Origin: SNAP01 sp049671745 | Lineage (GTDB): Bacteria; Bacteroidota; Bacteroidia; Bacteroidales; Marinifilaceae | Assembly: GCA_049671745.1 (NCBI GenBank) | Contig: JBATVL010000089.1 | Coordinates: 1-64,000 of the forward strand | Direction: 5' to 3' | DNA: 64,000 bases | Shown: piece after piece, positions 17,379-26,238 of the stretch | Layout of the letters: each line of letters starts with the position of its first letter | Numbering within the stretch: the first letter of the stretch is position 1 | Made by a program: the position numbers and the translations under genes | Notes under the pieces: model-generated | Told to the model about the DNA's origin: nothing | What the model saw: the letters and a program-made list of their open reading frames with translations, nothing else | Database searches by the model: none

Positions 17379-19295
17379 ATGGCAGATATTATACATTTAT
17401 TATCAGATTCGGTAGCTAACCAAATAAAAGCTGGTGAGGTTGTTCAGAGACCTTCTTCTGTGGTAAAAGAACTTGTTGAAAACTCTATTGACGCAGGGGC
17501 TGATACTGTTAGTATTGTTCTAAAAGATGCTGGTAAAACTTTGATTCAGGTTATAGACAATGGAAGTGGAATGTCTGAAACAGATGCAAGGATGGCTTTT
17601 GAACCACATGCTACTTCTAAAATAAAGAAAAGTATTGATCTGTTTTCTATTAATACCATGGGCTTTCGTGGTGAGGCTTTAGGGTCTATATCATCGGTTG
17701 CTGAGGTTGAATTAAAGACTAAAAGAGAGGGGTCTGAATTAGGTAGTCAGATTATTATTAGAGGAGGTGAATTTGTGAAGCAAGAAAGTATATCTTGTTG
17801 CGTGGGGTCTAATTTTCTTGTGAAAAATCTTTTTTATAATGTTCCTGCAAGAAGAAAATTCTTAAAGGCAGATTCTACAGAGCTTAGAAGTATAATTAAT
17901 GACTTTCAACGTATAGCACTTGCTTATCCAGCTTTGAAATTTAAACTAATAAATAACGATACTGTACTTTTTGATTTGCCTTCTTCTAAGTTGAGACAAA
18001 GAATAGTTAATGTTTTTGGAAAACAGTTGAATTCTAAAGTTGTAAATATAGAGAGTGAAACAAGTTTGGCTAAAATACATGGTTATACTGGCGATCCACA
18101 GAAGGCTAAGAGGAAATACGGAGAACAGTTTTTCTTTGTAAATGGTAGATTTATGAAACATCCATATTTTCATAAATCTATAATGAATGCTTACGAGAAA
18201 TTGTTGCCTAAAGATTGTATTCCATCTTATTTCGTATATTTTGAGGTGGATCCTAAAATTATTGATATAAATATTCATCCTACTAAGACTGAGATTAAAT
18301 TTCAAGACGAACAGGCTATATTCCAGATTCTTAATGCTACTATTCGTGAAGCTTTAGGTAAGTTTAATATTATTCCTTCTATCAATTTTGATGAAGATAA
18401 TAGTATAAATATTCCATCTCTTGGTGCTGAAATTACGGATTATAAACCAGAGGTTGATGTGAATCCTAATTATAATCCATTTGAGAGTCCAAAGGTTACA
18501 ACGTATAATCCGTTTGCTTCTACTGCTTCTTATCAGGATAGTATAGTGCCAGATAGTTATGCTTTTGAACAAGCTGACGAGAAGAAGGTTTTTAAGAGTA
18601 AACTTTCTAGTTCATCTTCTTTTAAACCTAAAGAGAGTGAAGAGCCTGTTTATAATACTCCGCGTCCATCTCGTGCTTCTAAAATGGGACAGACTATTAT
18701 CTCATCTTTTAATAAATCGGATAAAGAGTCGAACAATAAACAATATATTCAAATAAAGAATAGATATATTATCACCCAAGTTAAGTCGGGACTTATGATG
18801 ATAGACCAGAAGCGTGCACACGAGACTATTCTTTATGATGCTATCCTTTCGTCAATGAAGAATCATAGAGGGATTTCTCAACAAAGCTTATTTCCTGAAA
18901 CAGTGGAGTTAAGCGTGGAGGATTGTTCTATTCTAGAATCAATAATGGGAGAATTGAATATTATTGGTTTTGATATTCATCCTTTTGGTAAGAATACTTT
19001 TGTTATTCATGGCACACCTTCCGAAATTGTTATTTCATCAAGTCAACAGCTTCTTGAAAAACTTATTCAGTTTTATAAAGATACTCAGGGAGATTTGAAC
19101 ACTCTTGTGAAGGAGGATTTAGCTATTTCTATAGCTCAAGCTTCTTCTGTTAATTATAATAAATCACTTAGTGGTACCGAGATTGCTAATCTTATTGATA
19201 GCCTTTTTGCTTCTTCTTCTCCAAATTATACTCATGATGGTAAGAAAATTATTACTATATTAGAGATGAGTGATATTAAGAATCTGCTGAAATAG
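17379..19295 (+). CDS. mutL: DNA mismatch repair protein MutL
   Basis: A 638-residue MutL homologue coordinating mismatch repair after MutS recognition. The N-terminal GHKL ATPase has motif I VKELVENSIDAGAD (about 29-42), motif II DNGSGM (about 61-66), the ATSKI lid, and motif III GFRGEALGSISSV (about 92-104). A transducer domain follows to about 330, then a disordered Ser/Pro-rich linker (about 340-455) and the C-terminal dimerisation domain. Many bacterial MutL proteins have a nicking motif DQHA-x2-E-x4-E here; this protein reads DQKRAHETILYD, where the first His is Lys and the last Glu is Asp, so intrinsic nicking is doubtful. It lies 15 bases after the small membrane protein gene. Confidence 0.96.
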   Translation: MADIIHLLSDSVANQIKAGEVVQRPSSVVKELVENSIDAGADTVSIVLKDAGKTLIQVIDNGSGMSETDARMAFEPHATSKIKKSIDLFSINTMGFRGEALGSISSVAEVELKTKREGSELGSQIIIRGGEFVKQESISCCVGSNFLVKNLFYNVPARRKFLKADSTELRSIINDFQRIALAYPALKFKLINNDTVLFDLPSSKLRQRIVNVFGKQLNSKVVNIESETSLAKIHGYTGDPQKAKRKYGEQFFFVNGRFMKHPYFHKSIMNAYEKLLPKDCIPSYFVYFEVDPKIIDINIHPTKTEIKFQDEQAIFQILNATIREALGKFNIIPSINFDEDNSINIPSLGAEITDYKPEVDVNPNYNPFESPKVTTYNPFASTASYQDSIVPDSYAFEQADEKKVFKSKLSSSSSFKPKESEEPVYNTPRPSRASKMGQTIISSFNKSDKESNNKQYIQIKNRYIITQVKSGLMMIDQKRAHETILYDAILSSMKNHRGISQQSLFPETVELSVEDCSILESIMGELNIIGFDIHPFGKNTFVIHGTPSEIVISSSQQLLEKLIQFYKDTQGDLNTLVKEDLAISIAQASSVNYNKSLSGTEIANLIDSLFASSSPNYTHDGKKIITILEMSDIKNLLK

Positions 19296-19506
19296 AACAT
19301 CTGTAATAGTCTGATTTTCACGCGACTATGACATGGAGTTAAGTATTATGAAAATAAGAACTGAATTAGTGTAACTAATTAGATTCTCTTGTGGTATATA
19401 TATCTGAAGCCTCTGTTTATTTTCTGCTTTACCCCATTTTAGTAGAGGTTTTAGTTTTTTCATAATTTTGTAGTGTTTAGGATACTAAAACGCATTGTAT
19501 CTTACG
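19296..19506. other. Intergenic stretch after mutL; nothing recognised
   Basis: No open frame or RNA gene was seen in the 348-base gap between mutL and folB except the hairpin at 19507-19533 and the folB promoter element. Confidence 0.4.
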
Positions 19507-19533
19507 AGTAAGTCGGTCCCCAACCGACTTACT
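19507..19533. terminator. Perfect 11-bp hairpin, possible terminator after mutL
   Basis: AGTAAGTCGGT (19507-19517) and ACCGACTTACT (19523-19533) form a perfect stem with a five-base loop. Downstream is TTGGTTTTG, a weak T-run. It lies 210 bases after mutL, so it might instead be a regulatory hairpin or a dispersed palindrome. Confidence 0.45.
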
Positions 19534-19610
19534 TTGGTTTTGTATTAACGCTTCTTTAATCGTAAGTTCATATTAAATATGATTTCTTTACTATAATCAC
19601 CTTTTTTAAT

Positions 19611-19618
19611 TAATTTTG
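19611..19618 (+). promoter_or_regulatory. Promoter -7 element for folB (TAATTTTG)
   Basis: TAnnTTTG match 25 bases before the folB ATG. Confidence 0.55.
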
Positions 19619-19643
19619 AGCTGCACAATTAAGTTATACTAAG

Positions 19644-19997
19644 ATGTTAGGAAAGATAGAAATAGAAGGTATGGAATTCTATGCATACCACGGATGTTTT
19701 GAAACAGAGAGAAAAGTAGGAAATAAGTTTCTTGTTGATTTATATTTAGAAGCTGATTGTGAAAAGGCTTCTATCTCTGATAATATAGAGGACGCTGTAA
19801 ATTACCAAAGAGCATATGAACTTATTAAAGATGAAATAGCAATTACTTCTCATCTTCTTGAGAATGTTTGTAAGAGAATGTTAGATCGTCTTTATAAGGA
19901 TATTCCTGGTATTGTAAAAGCTAGAGTTAAAGTATCTAAGATGAATCCTCCTATGGGTGGACAAATGCAAAAAGTAAGCTTAACTTTAGAAAGATAA
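19644..19997 (+). CDS. folB: Dihydroneopterin aldolase
   Basis: A 117-residue enzyme of folate synthesis that converts 7,8-dihydroneopterin to 6-hydroxymethyl-dihydropterin and glycolaldehyde. Marks of the T-fold family are the opening IEIEGMEFYAYHGCFETER (with the conserved Tyr-His-Gly and Glu of the active site, about residues 15-22), the DAVNYQRAYELIKDE segment and HLLENVCKRML, and the Lys in VSKMNPPMGG (about 99-108). Length is normal. No other folate gene is adjacent; the sigma-54 regulator gene follows within ten bases, so the two are probably co-transcribed, perhaps by chance. Confidence 0.95.
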   Translation: MLGKIEIEGMEFYAYHGCFETERKVGNKFLVDLYLEADCEKASISDNIEDAVNYQRAYELIKDEIAITSHLLENVCKRMLDRLYKDIPGIVKARVKVSKMNPPMGGQMQKVSLTLER

Positions 19998-20003
19998 TTT
20001 TTG

Positions 20004-21773
20004 ATGATGAGGAGAGAAAGGAATAAACAATCTTTGCAGCAGGCTGTTTCATTTATAGAATCAATAGAGGGTAGTGTTCAAGATAAAAATGATAGCTTTC
20101 TTGTCTGTGATATAAATGCTAAGATTATTTATTCCTCTAATAATTTCTTTAATAAGATTATAAAAGAGGGCATTTCACTTAATGAAAGTATTTTTGGTGA
20201 AAATGCTATTAGTCTTGCAATTAAGAAAGATGAACCTGTAATTATAAGAGGAGAGTTTCTTCAAAATGTAGCTCTTAAACCTTATGTTTCTTGTGCTGCA
20301 CCTATTCATTCTGATAAAAAAGAGTTGTTAGGTTGCATAGCATATTTTACTCAAAATAGTAGAGAGTTTGATTTGTTGTTAACAATGATAAGTTCTACCG
20401 CCAAAGCGATAGATGATAATGTAAAACATAGAGTTCTTCGTCATCAGCTTTCTTCAAATACATATTATACTTTTGCTATAATGAATTCTCTTAAATTCGG
20501 TGTTATTGCTGTTAATCTTAAGGGTGAAGTTCAGTATGCTAATAATTTTGCTTGTCAGATTCTTGATGCTAAACGTAAGGATCTGATGGAGAATAATATT
20601 TCTTGTCTTGTTAAAGATTGGAATGATTTATTTGTACAGTTTCATAAAGAGAATCTTCTTATGAATGAGGAGACTACTTTCTTTGTGAAGAGAAAAAAAG
20701 AAAAATTTAATCTTAGTGTTTTTCCTATATATGACAAGAATAATCAACTTATAGGTATGGTTAATTCTCTTAGAGAAATGCATAAGGTATATGGGCTTAT
20801 TAATAAATATACTGGTGGAAATGCACGCTATACTTTTGATGATATAGTTGCTCAAAGTTTAGCTATGAAGAGTTTAATCTCTTTTTGTAAAAAGATTTCT
20901 AATAGCCCTTCTACAGTACTTCTTGAAGGTGAAAGTGGTACAGGAAAAGAAGTGTTAGCTCAGGCAATACATAATCATAGTGGTAGAAAAGATAATGGAT
21001 TTGTTGCGATTAATTGTGCTGCTATTCCTGAGACTTTAATAGAATCTGAACTTTTTGGTTACGATGAAGGTGCTTTTACTGGTGCTAAGAAGGGGGGGCA
21101 ACCTGGTAAGTTTGAGCTTGCGCATACTGGAACAATTTTTCTTGATGAAATAGGAGATATGAAACTAGATATGCAAGTAAAGTTGCTTAGAGCTATACAG
21201 GAAGGTGCTATTACTAGAGTTGGTGGTGATAAACTTATTCCTGTTGATGTGAGAATTATTGCAGCTTCAAATAAAGATCTAAAACAGGAGGTTGATGATG
21301 GAAATTTCCGCTTAGATCTCTTTTATCGTTTAAATGTAATTCCTATTAAATTACCACCCCTACGCGATAGAAAAGGTGATATTCCCACTCTTATTAAACA
21401 CTTTTTGTCTAAAAAGTCAAGGATGTTGAAAAAAAGTAAACCTGTACTTAAAGCTATAGCTCTTCAAGAGTTGTTTGATTACGATTGGCCTGGTAATATT
21501 CGTGAGCTTGAAAATCATATAGAGAAGATAGTCAATTTTAACGGAGAATATCAGTTAATACAAACACAGGCAATTGATGGTGCGGATAGACTCTCTAGAA
21601 ATGAGATGAATAAAGGAGAATTAAAGACTTATACTCTTGAACAAGTAGAGAGAAGAACTATAGTGAGAACTCTTAATATTATGAACGGTAATATCTCTAA
21701 ATCTGCGAAATCTCTTGGTATAGGCAGGAATACTCTTTATACTAAATTAAAGAAGTATGATATTGTTCCTTAA
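20004..21773 (+). CDS. Sigma-54-dependent transcriptional activator with GAF and PAS sensor domains
   Basis: About 589 residues. The N-terminal region (about 10-140) resembles the GAF-type sensor of AcoR-like activators (FGENAISLAIKKDEPV...), followed by a PAS domain (about 160-265, with GVIAVNLKGEVQYAN). The AAA+ domain (about 275-510) has Walker A EGESGTGKE, the sigma-54-contacting loop GAFTGA, Walker B GTIFLDEIGDM and the arginine region RLNVIPIKLPPLRDR. The C-terminus is a Fis-type HTH (NISKSAKSLGIGRNTLYTKL). No receiver domain exists, so it senses a ligand or redox state itself. The start is ATG at 20004 or 20007; both follow the folB stop closely. The next gene downstream is an [FeFe] hydrogenase with a sigma-54-like sequence before it, so hydrogenase control is a reasonable guess. 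Confidence 0.92.
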   Translation: MMRRERNKQSLQQAVSFIESIEGSVQDKNDSFLVCDINAKIIYSSNNFFNKIIKEGISLNESIFGENAISLAIKKDEPVIIRGEFLQNVALKPYVSCAAPIHSDKKELLGCIAYFTQNSREFDLLLTMISSTAKAIDDNVKHRVLRHQLSSNTYYTFAIMNSLKFGVIAVNLKGEVQYANNFACQILDAKRKDLMENNISCLVKDWNDLFVQFHKENLLMNEETTFFVKRKKEKFNLSVFPIYDKNNQLIGMVNSLREMHKVYGLINKYTGGNARYTFDDIVAQSLAMKSLISFCKKISNSPSTVLLEGESGTGKEVLAQAIHNHSGRKDNGFVAINCAAIPETLIESELFGYDEGAFTGAKKGGQPGKFELAHTGTIFLDEIGDMKLDMQVKLLRAIQEGAITRVGGDKLIPVDVRIIAASNKDLKQEVDDGNFRLDLFYRLNVIPIKLPPLRDRKGDIPTLIKHFLSKKSRMLKKSKPVLKAIALQELFDYDWPGNIRELENHIEKIVNFNGEYQLIQTQAIDGADRLSRNEMNKGELKTYTLEQVERRTIVRTLNIMNGNISKSAKSLGIGRNTLYTKLKKYDIVP

Positions 21774-21957
21774 TTGAACAGTGTACTAAAATAATACAGT
21801 CTATAATTTTCTTTGTGTATCATAATAGAACAATATATCTTCATTCTTTCTTTAATCTTGTCTTAAAATCATAAATACTACCCATTAGTCAAAAAAATGC
21901 TATATATATACATAAATTTATATACTTTTACCCTTGCGAATTAAAAATAACAATCTT

Positions 21958-22013
21958 TATCTATCTACTATTTAGGTGTTTGTGCTTTGTGGCATATTTG
22001 TTGTAGATAGATA
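21958..22013 (+). promoter_or_regulatory. Candidate sigma-54 promoter inside an inverted repeat before the hydrogenase gene
   Basis: TGGCATATTTGTTGTA at 21990-22005 keeps the GG and the ten-base spacing of the -24/-12 form, with GT in place of the usual GC at -12. It lies between a perfect 11-bp inverted repeat, TATCTATCTAC (21958-21968) and GTAGATAGATA (22003-22013). The rest of the 342-base gap (21774-22115) shows nothing else. The hydrogenase ATG is 110 bases downstream of the -12 site. Confidence 0.4.
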
Positions 22014-22115
22014 TGTTTAGTTATTGTTGCTGTTCTTCTTACTTTTTAAGAAGTACCGCGAGCTTATGGCTGAAGCTTATTCAATAAAAATAATAATCCA
22101 TATAAAAGTATAGCA

Positions 22116-23537
22116 ATGTATTATAACAACTTTGCACTACAAACGAGAAGAGAATTATTAGTTAAAGTAGCTAAACTACTTGTAAACGATCAATTAGTTC
22201 AAGAGATTGAGAGAATTCCTATCGAGATGAGACCTAAAAAGAAACAACCTATCAGATGCTGTGTGCATAAAGATAGAGCTGTTCTTAAATATAAACTTAT
22301 GGCCATTCTTGGTTATAATATAGATGATGAGGAAGACGAATTAACTCCTCTTTCTGAATATGCTAGACAGTCTTTAAAAAGAACTGATCTTACCGATACT
22401 TTATTAACTGTAGTTGACGAGGCGTGTAGTGCTTGTGTTAAAGTTAGCTATACTGTTACTAACCTTTGTAGAGGTTGTGAAGGTCGTCCTTGTAAAATGA
22501 ATTGTCCTAAGGGAGCTGTTCATATGATCAATGGTCAGGCACATATAGATAGTGATGCTTGTGTAAACTGTGGATTGTGTCAGAAAGCTTGTCCTTATAA
22601 TGCTATTGTTTATACTCCTGTTCCTTGTGAAGAGGCTTGTCCTGTAGCTGCAATAACTAAAGATGAAGACGGAATAGAGCATATTGATAAAGAGAAATGT
22701 ATTAATTGTGGTAAGTGTATTACTGCTTGTCCATTTGGTGCAGTTGTTGAGAAATCTCATTTATTACAGATTCATACTAGCCTTAGATCAGAAAAACAGA
22801 ATGTAGCTATTGTTGCTCCTGCTGTTGTTGGACAGTTTAAAGCTGCTGCTATCAATATTTTTGAAGCTATTAAGAAATTAGGTTACGATGAGGTTATAGA
22901 AGCTGCTGAAGGTGCTGATATAACTGTTGCTAACGAAGCTGCTGAATTAAATGAGAGATTAGAAGAAGGTCATAAATTCATGACATCTTCTTGTTGTCCA
23001 GCTTATACTGCTCTTGTTGATAAACATATTGTGGGACTAAAACCTATGGTTTCTCATACATATAGCCCAATGATTTATGCTGCAGAACTTGCTAAGCAAA
23101 GGTTTCCTGATGCAAAAACTACTTTCATTGGTCCATGTATAGCTAAGAAGTTTGAAGGTTATCATGCTAAGGATATTGATTTTGTTATGAATTTTGAAGA
23201 ATTAGGAGCATATATTGTTGCTAACTCTATAGAGATTGTTGACTGTAATGATGGTGTTCTTAATGACAATGTTACTAGCGAAGCTAGAGGGTTTGCAGCT
23301 AGTGGTGGTGTTACAAATGCTATTGTTGCCGTAACTGGAGAGGAATTCAAACCTTTAGTTATAAATGGTATTGATAAGAAAAGCATTAATATGCTTAAAG
23401 CTTACTCAAGAAAAGCTCCTGCTAACAACTTCATAGAAATAATGTCTTGTGAAGGTGGATGTATTGGTGGACCATGTGTTGTTAATGCTCCCAATTTAGC
23501 TAAGCGTCAGTTAGATAATTTTACTAAGAAAAAATAA
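22116..23537 (+). CDS. Monomeric [FeFe] hydrogenase-like protein with ferredoxin domains
   Basis: A 473-residue iron-only hydrogenase family protein. The middle (about 105-215) holds ferredoxin-type cluster sites, with CVNCGLCQKACPYNAI and CINCGKCITACPFGAV plus two variant Cys groups. The C-terminal H-cluster domain (about 225-473) has the three Cys motifs TSSCCPAYTALV (P1), GPCIAKKFE (P2) and MSCEGGCIGGPC (P3). The GPC form of P2 and the extra Ser in P1 fit the group B [FeFe] enzymes of anaerobes, which probably couple ferredoxin oxidation to hydrogen turnover in the cytoplasm. No maturation gene (hydE, hydF, hydG) is nearby, so those must be elsewhere for activity. The sigma-54 activator just upstream is a likely regulator. 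Confidence 0.92.
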   Translation: MYYNNFALQTRRELLVKVAKLLVNDQLVQEIERIPIEMRPKKKQPIRCCVHKDRAVLKYKLMAILGYNIDDEEDELTPLSEYARQSLKRTDLTDTLLTVVDEACSACVKVSYTVTNLCRGCEGRPCKMNCPKGAVHMINGQAHIDSDACVNCGLCQKACPYNAIVYTPVPCEEACPVAAITKDEDGIEHIDKEKCINCGKCITACPFGAVVEKSHLLQIHTSLRSEKQNVAIVAPAVVGQFKAAAINIFEAIKKLGYDEVIEAAEGADITVANEAAELNERLEEGHKFMTSSCCPAYTALVDKHIVGLKPMVSHTYSPMIYAAELAKQRFPDAKTTFIGPCIAKKFEGYHAKDIDFVMNFEELGAYIVANSIEIVDCNDGVLNDNVTSEARGFAASGGVTNAIVAVTGEEFKPLVINGIDKKSINMLKAYSRKAPANNFIEIMSCEGGCIGGPCVVNAPNLAKRQLDNFTKKK

Positions 23538-23594
23538 GCTACTATATCTTTTTAGATAAAAGATTTTATAGTTCTTGTTTCTATATATTATAAT

Positions 23595-23640
23595 AGGCAA
23601 TTTAACTTATACTTTTAAATTAAGTATAGTTTCATTGCCT
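23595..23640 (+). terminator. Imperfect hairpin, probable hydrogenase terminator
   Basis: AGGCAATTTAACTTATACT pairs imperfectly with AGTATAGTTTCATTGCCT across an AT loop; T-rich sequence follows. Confidence 0.5.
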
Positions 23641-23750
23641 ATTTATTTAAAGAAAGTTTGATGTTATTAATAACAGACATTTTCTATTTGCTTGTTAATC
23701 AGTTCTATTTAATTTTTCTTTAAAGTATTTTATTTTTTTTATACAAAAAG

Positions 23751-23783
23751 TTTGCAGTGTATAGGTAAAACATACTATATTTG
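23751..23783 (+). promoter_or_regulatory. Promoter of tRNA-Cys (TTTG-N21-TATATTTG)
   Basis: TTTG at 23751-23754 and TATATTTG at 23776-23783, 21 bases apart: a full match to the Bacteroidota -33/-7 form, 18 bases before the tRNA. Confidence 0.75.
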
Positions 23784-23801
23784 CACACATCAAAGAGAAA
23801 C

Positions 23802-23872
23802 GGTCTCTTGGCCGAGTGGCTAGGCAGTGGTCTGCAAAACCATCCACGGCGGTTCGAATCCGCCAGAGACCT
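23802..23872 (+). tRNA. tRNA-Cys (anticodon GCA)
   Basis: A 71-base cloverleaf: acceptor GGTCTCT/AGAGACC with discriminator T (typical of tRNA-Cys), short D arm, anticodon stem GTGGT/ACCAT with loop CTGCAAA, T arm GGCGG-TTCGAAT-CCGCC. CCA is not encoded. Confidence 0.96.
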
Positions 23873-23880
23873 CTCAATAA

Positions 23881-23912
23881 AAAAGCTTGACTATATAGTC
23901 AAGCTTTTTTTA
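23881..23912 (+). terminator. Terminator after tRNA-Cys, possibly bidirectional
   Basis: A perfect palindromic stem AAAAGCTTGACTA / TAGTCAAGCTTTT with T-run on the plus side and A-run on the other, so it may also end the minus-strand otsAB transcript. Confidence 0.85.
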
Positions 23913-23938
23913 TTTAATCTTTTTCTGTTAATTTCTTT

Positions 23939-26149
23939 TTATCTTTTAGATAGTTCAAGTAATAACTTTCGTACTTCTATATAATTATCTAAATTGTACT
24001 TTGCTGAGCTATTTAAACTGCCTACTTTAATGGAGAAGGTTTTTTTAGGCATCATTTTAAACATGTATTCATCTGTAAGGTCATCCCCAATACAAGCTAT
24101 GAAATCATATTTATTATTAGCAAGTAGAGAATTGGCTGCATTACCTTTATTTATATTAGCACACTTTATTTCTATTATCTTATTGCCTTCAAGAACCTCT
24201 AATTTATTATTAATTGCAAGAGCTGATAGTTCATCACGTAATTCATTAGCATGTTGAGCTCCTAGTTCAGGATCTACATTTCTATAATGCCAAACTATAG
24301 AGTAATCCTTTGTTTCTACACTGGAACCAATAGTTCTGTCTAAATAGAAATTCATAATAGGAAGTACCTGTTTCTTCCATTCATCGTCAAGATTTTCTTT
24401 TTGTTTCCATTCTTCATTTTCTTCTTTAATCCAAGCTCCATGTTCTGCAATAAGGCAATAATTTTTGCCTGCAAACCATTCGTCTAGATCGTTTCTATCT
24501 CTTCCACTAATAATTACTAGTTTGTTTTTATTACTGCTTAATAGGTCGAGAATATTATATAATTCTTTATCAGGATTCGATAGTCTAGGGTTTTTGTTAA
24601 AGCCTACAAGAGTACCATCATAATCTAAGAATATGATTCTTTTTTTAGCTTCTGCATGTACTTTTAATAGTTCCTCTTTAGCTTTTGTAATTAGTTTTAC
24701 TGTCTTTGGTTTTTTATCAATTATACTAGTTTTATTAAGTGCAGTCATAAAATCATTTGCCCATTTTTCTACATTATATTTTTTTAACCTGTTTTGTAGA
24801 ATATCATTTCTTTTTATTTGTTCGGCAACTGGCATTTCTAGAGCTTGTTTGAGAGCATAGGAAATATTGTTGTAATCGAAGGGATTTACAATTATGGCTT
24901 CAGACATTTCTTTAGATGCTCCAGCCATTTCAGAAAGAATAAGCACCCCTTTTTTATCTGCACGAGCAGCAATATATTCTTTTGCTACAAGATTCATACC
25001 ATCTCTAACAGGAGTTATAAGGGCAATATCAGAAGCACTATAAAGAGCAACCAAACTTTCAAAAGATACTGAACGATAGAAATACCATATAGGTCGCCAA
25101 TTGATGCTTGAATATTTAGCATTTATAGCCCCAACTAATTCATCAATCTCAGATTTCATAAGTTGGTATTGTTCTATATCTGCTCTGGAAGGTACTGTAA
25201 GCATTATTAGAGTAACTTTGCCTACGTATTCAGGATTATTAGTTAAGAAGTAATCAAAAGCACGTATACGGCTCGCTATTCCTTTTGTGTAATCTAATCT
25301 ATCTATAGAAAGAACTAATCTTACCTCTGGAGATAAAAGAAGATACTTGTATAACTCTTGTTCAATATCTGGTTTTTCGCTAAGAGTCCTAGATAATTGT
25401 TGTTTAGATTCTAGGTGGAATTTTTCATAATCTATTCCCATAGGAAAAGCTTGTACACTAGTAGTTCTGTTATTTATAAATACTTGATTAAATTGAGTCT
25501 CTAAACCAAGCAATCTTTTAACAGCACTCATAAAGTGACGTTTGTAATCAAAGGTATGAAAGCCTATTAAATCAGCACCAAGCATACCTCTTAGAAGTTC
25601 ATTTCTCCAAGGAAGTGTTCTGAATATCTCAAAGGAAGGAAAAGGTATATGAAGAAAAAAACCTATGGATACATTGGGCATCTTTTCTTTAAGCATTTGA
25701 GGTAATAATAAAAGATGATAATCATGTACCCATATTTTATCTCCTGATTTAAGATTCTTAAGAATTACCTTTGCAAATTTTCGATTTACTTCTACATACG
25801 ATTTCCAATATTCTTGTTTTATAACGGTGTATTCACCAAAATAGTGAAAGAGAGGCCATATAGTGTTATTGCTAAATCCTCCATAGAATAACTCAACATC
25901 TTTTTCTGTGAGAGATACAGATGCACATTTGGCTTTTTCCATCTGTTTATTTATAGACGATATATTGTTTTCTGAAAGATCTTCGTCGGCTAGTCCGCTC
26001 CATCCTATCCAAAGAGATTCCTTGTCCTCTGAGTGTATAGATTTCATACCAGTTGCAAGTCCACCCTCGCTAGGATAAACTGATATGTCTCCATTGTCTA
26101 TTGTTAGTTTAAAGGGTAATCTATTAGAAACTATTATTGTTTTACTCAT
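23939..26149 (-). CDS. Bifunctional trehalose-6-phosphate synthase/phosphatase
   Basis: A 736-residue fusion that makes trehalose from UDP-glucose and glucose-6-phosphate in two steps. The GT20 synthase half (about 1-465) has SNRLPFKL, the EGGLATGM loop, WVHDYHLLLLPQML, FLHIPFPSFEIFR, LSIDRLDYTKGI and RDGMNLVAKEYIAAR (donor-site residues). The HAD phosphatase half (about 485-736) has FLDYDGTLVGF (nucleophile Asp), ISGRDRNDLDEW and CIGDDLTDEYMF. All catalytic motifs are intact. The gene diverges from a GH15 gene 89 bases away, as expected of a trehalose or alpha-glucan module used for stress protection or carbon storage. No symbol is given because it equals an otsA-otsB fusion. Confidence 0.95.
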   Translation of the reverse strand: MSKTIIVSNRLPFKLTIDNGDISVYPSEGGLATGMKSIHSEDKESLWIGWSGLADEDLSENNISSINKQMEKAKCASVSLTEKDVELFYGGFSNNTIWPLFHYFGEYTVIKQEYWKSYVEVNRKFAKVILKNLKSGDKIWVHDYHLLLLPQMLKEKMPNVSIGFFLHIPFPSFEIFRTLPWRNELLRGMLGADLIGFHTFDYKRHFMSAVKRLLGLETQFNQVFINNRTTSVQAFPMGIDYEKFHLESKQQLSRTLSEKPDIEQELYKYLLLSPEVRLVLSIDRLDYTKGIASRIRAFDYFLTNNPEYVGKVTLIMLTVPSRADIEQYQLMKSEIDELVGAINAKYSSINWRPIWYFYRSVSFESLVALYSASDIALITPVRDGMNLVAKEYIAARADKKGVLILSEMAGASKEMSEAIIVNPFDYNNISYALKQALEMPVAEQIKRNDILQNRLKKYNVEKWANDFMTALNKTSIIDKKPKTVKLITKAKEELLKVHAEAKKRIIFLDYDGTLVGFNKNPRLSNPDKELYNILDLLSSNKNKLVIISGRDRNDLDEWFAGKNYCLIAEHGAWIKEENEEWKQKENLDDEWKKQVLPIMNFYLDRTIGSSVETKDYSIVWHYRNVDPELGAQHANELRDELSALAINNKLEVLEGNKIIEIKCANINKGNAANSLLANNKYDFIACIGDDLTDEYMFKMMPKKTFSIKVGSLNSSAKYNLDNYIEVRKLLLELSKR

Positions 26150-26238
26150 ATGTTTACTTAAATAAAATTACTTAACCTTATTTGATACTTAACGTATACG
26201 GATAAGTTACTGTTTTAAATAAGATTTTTTAAGATAAT

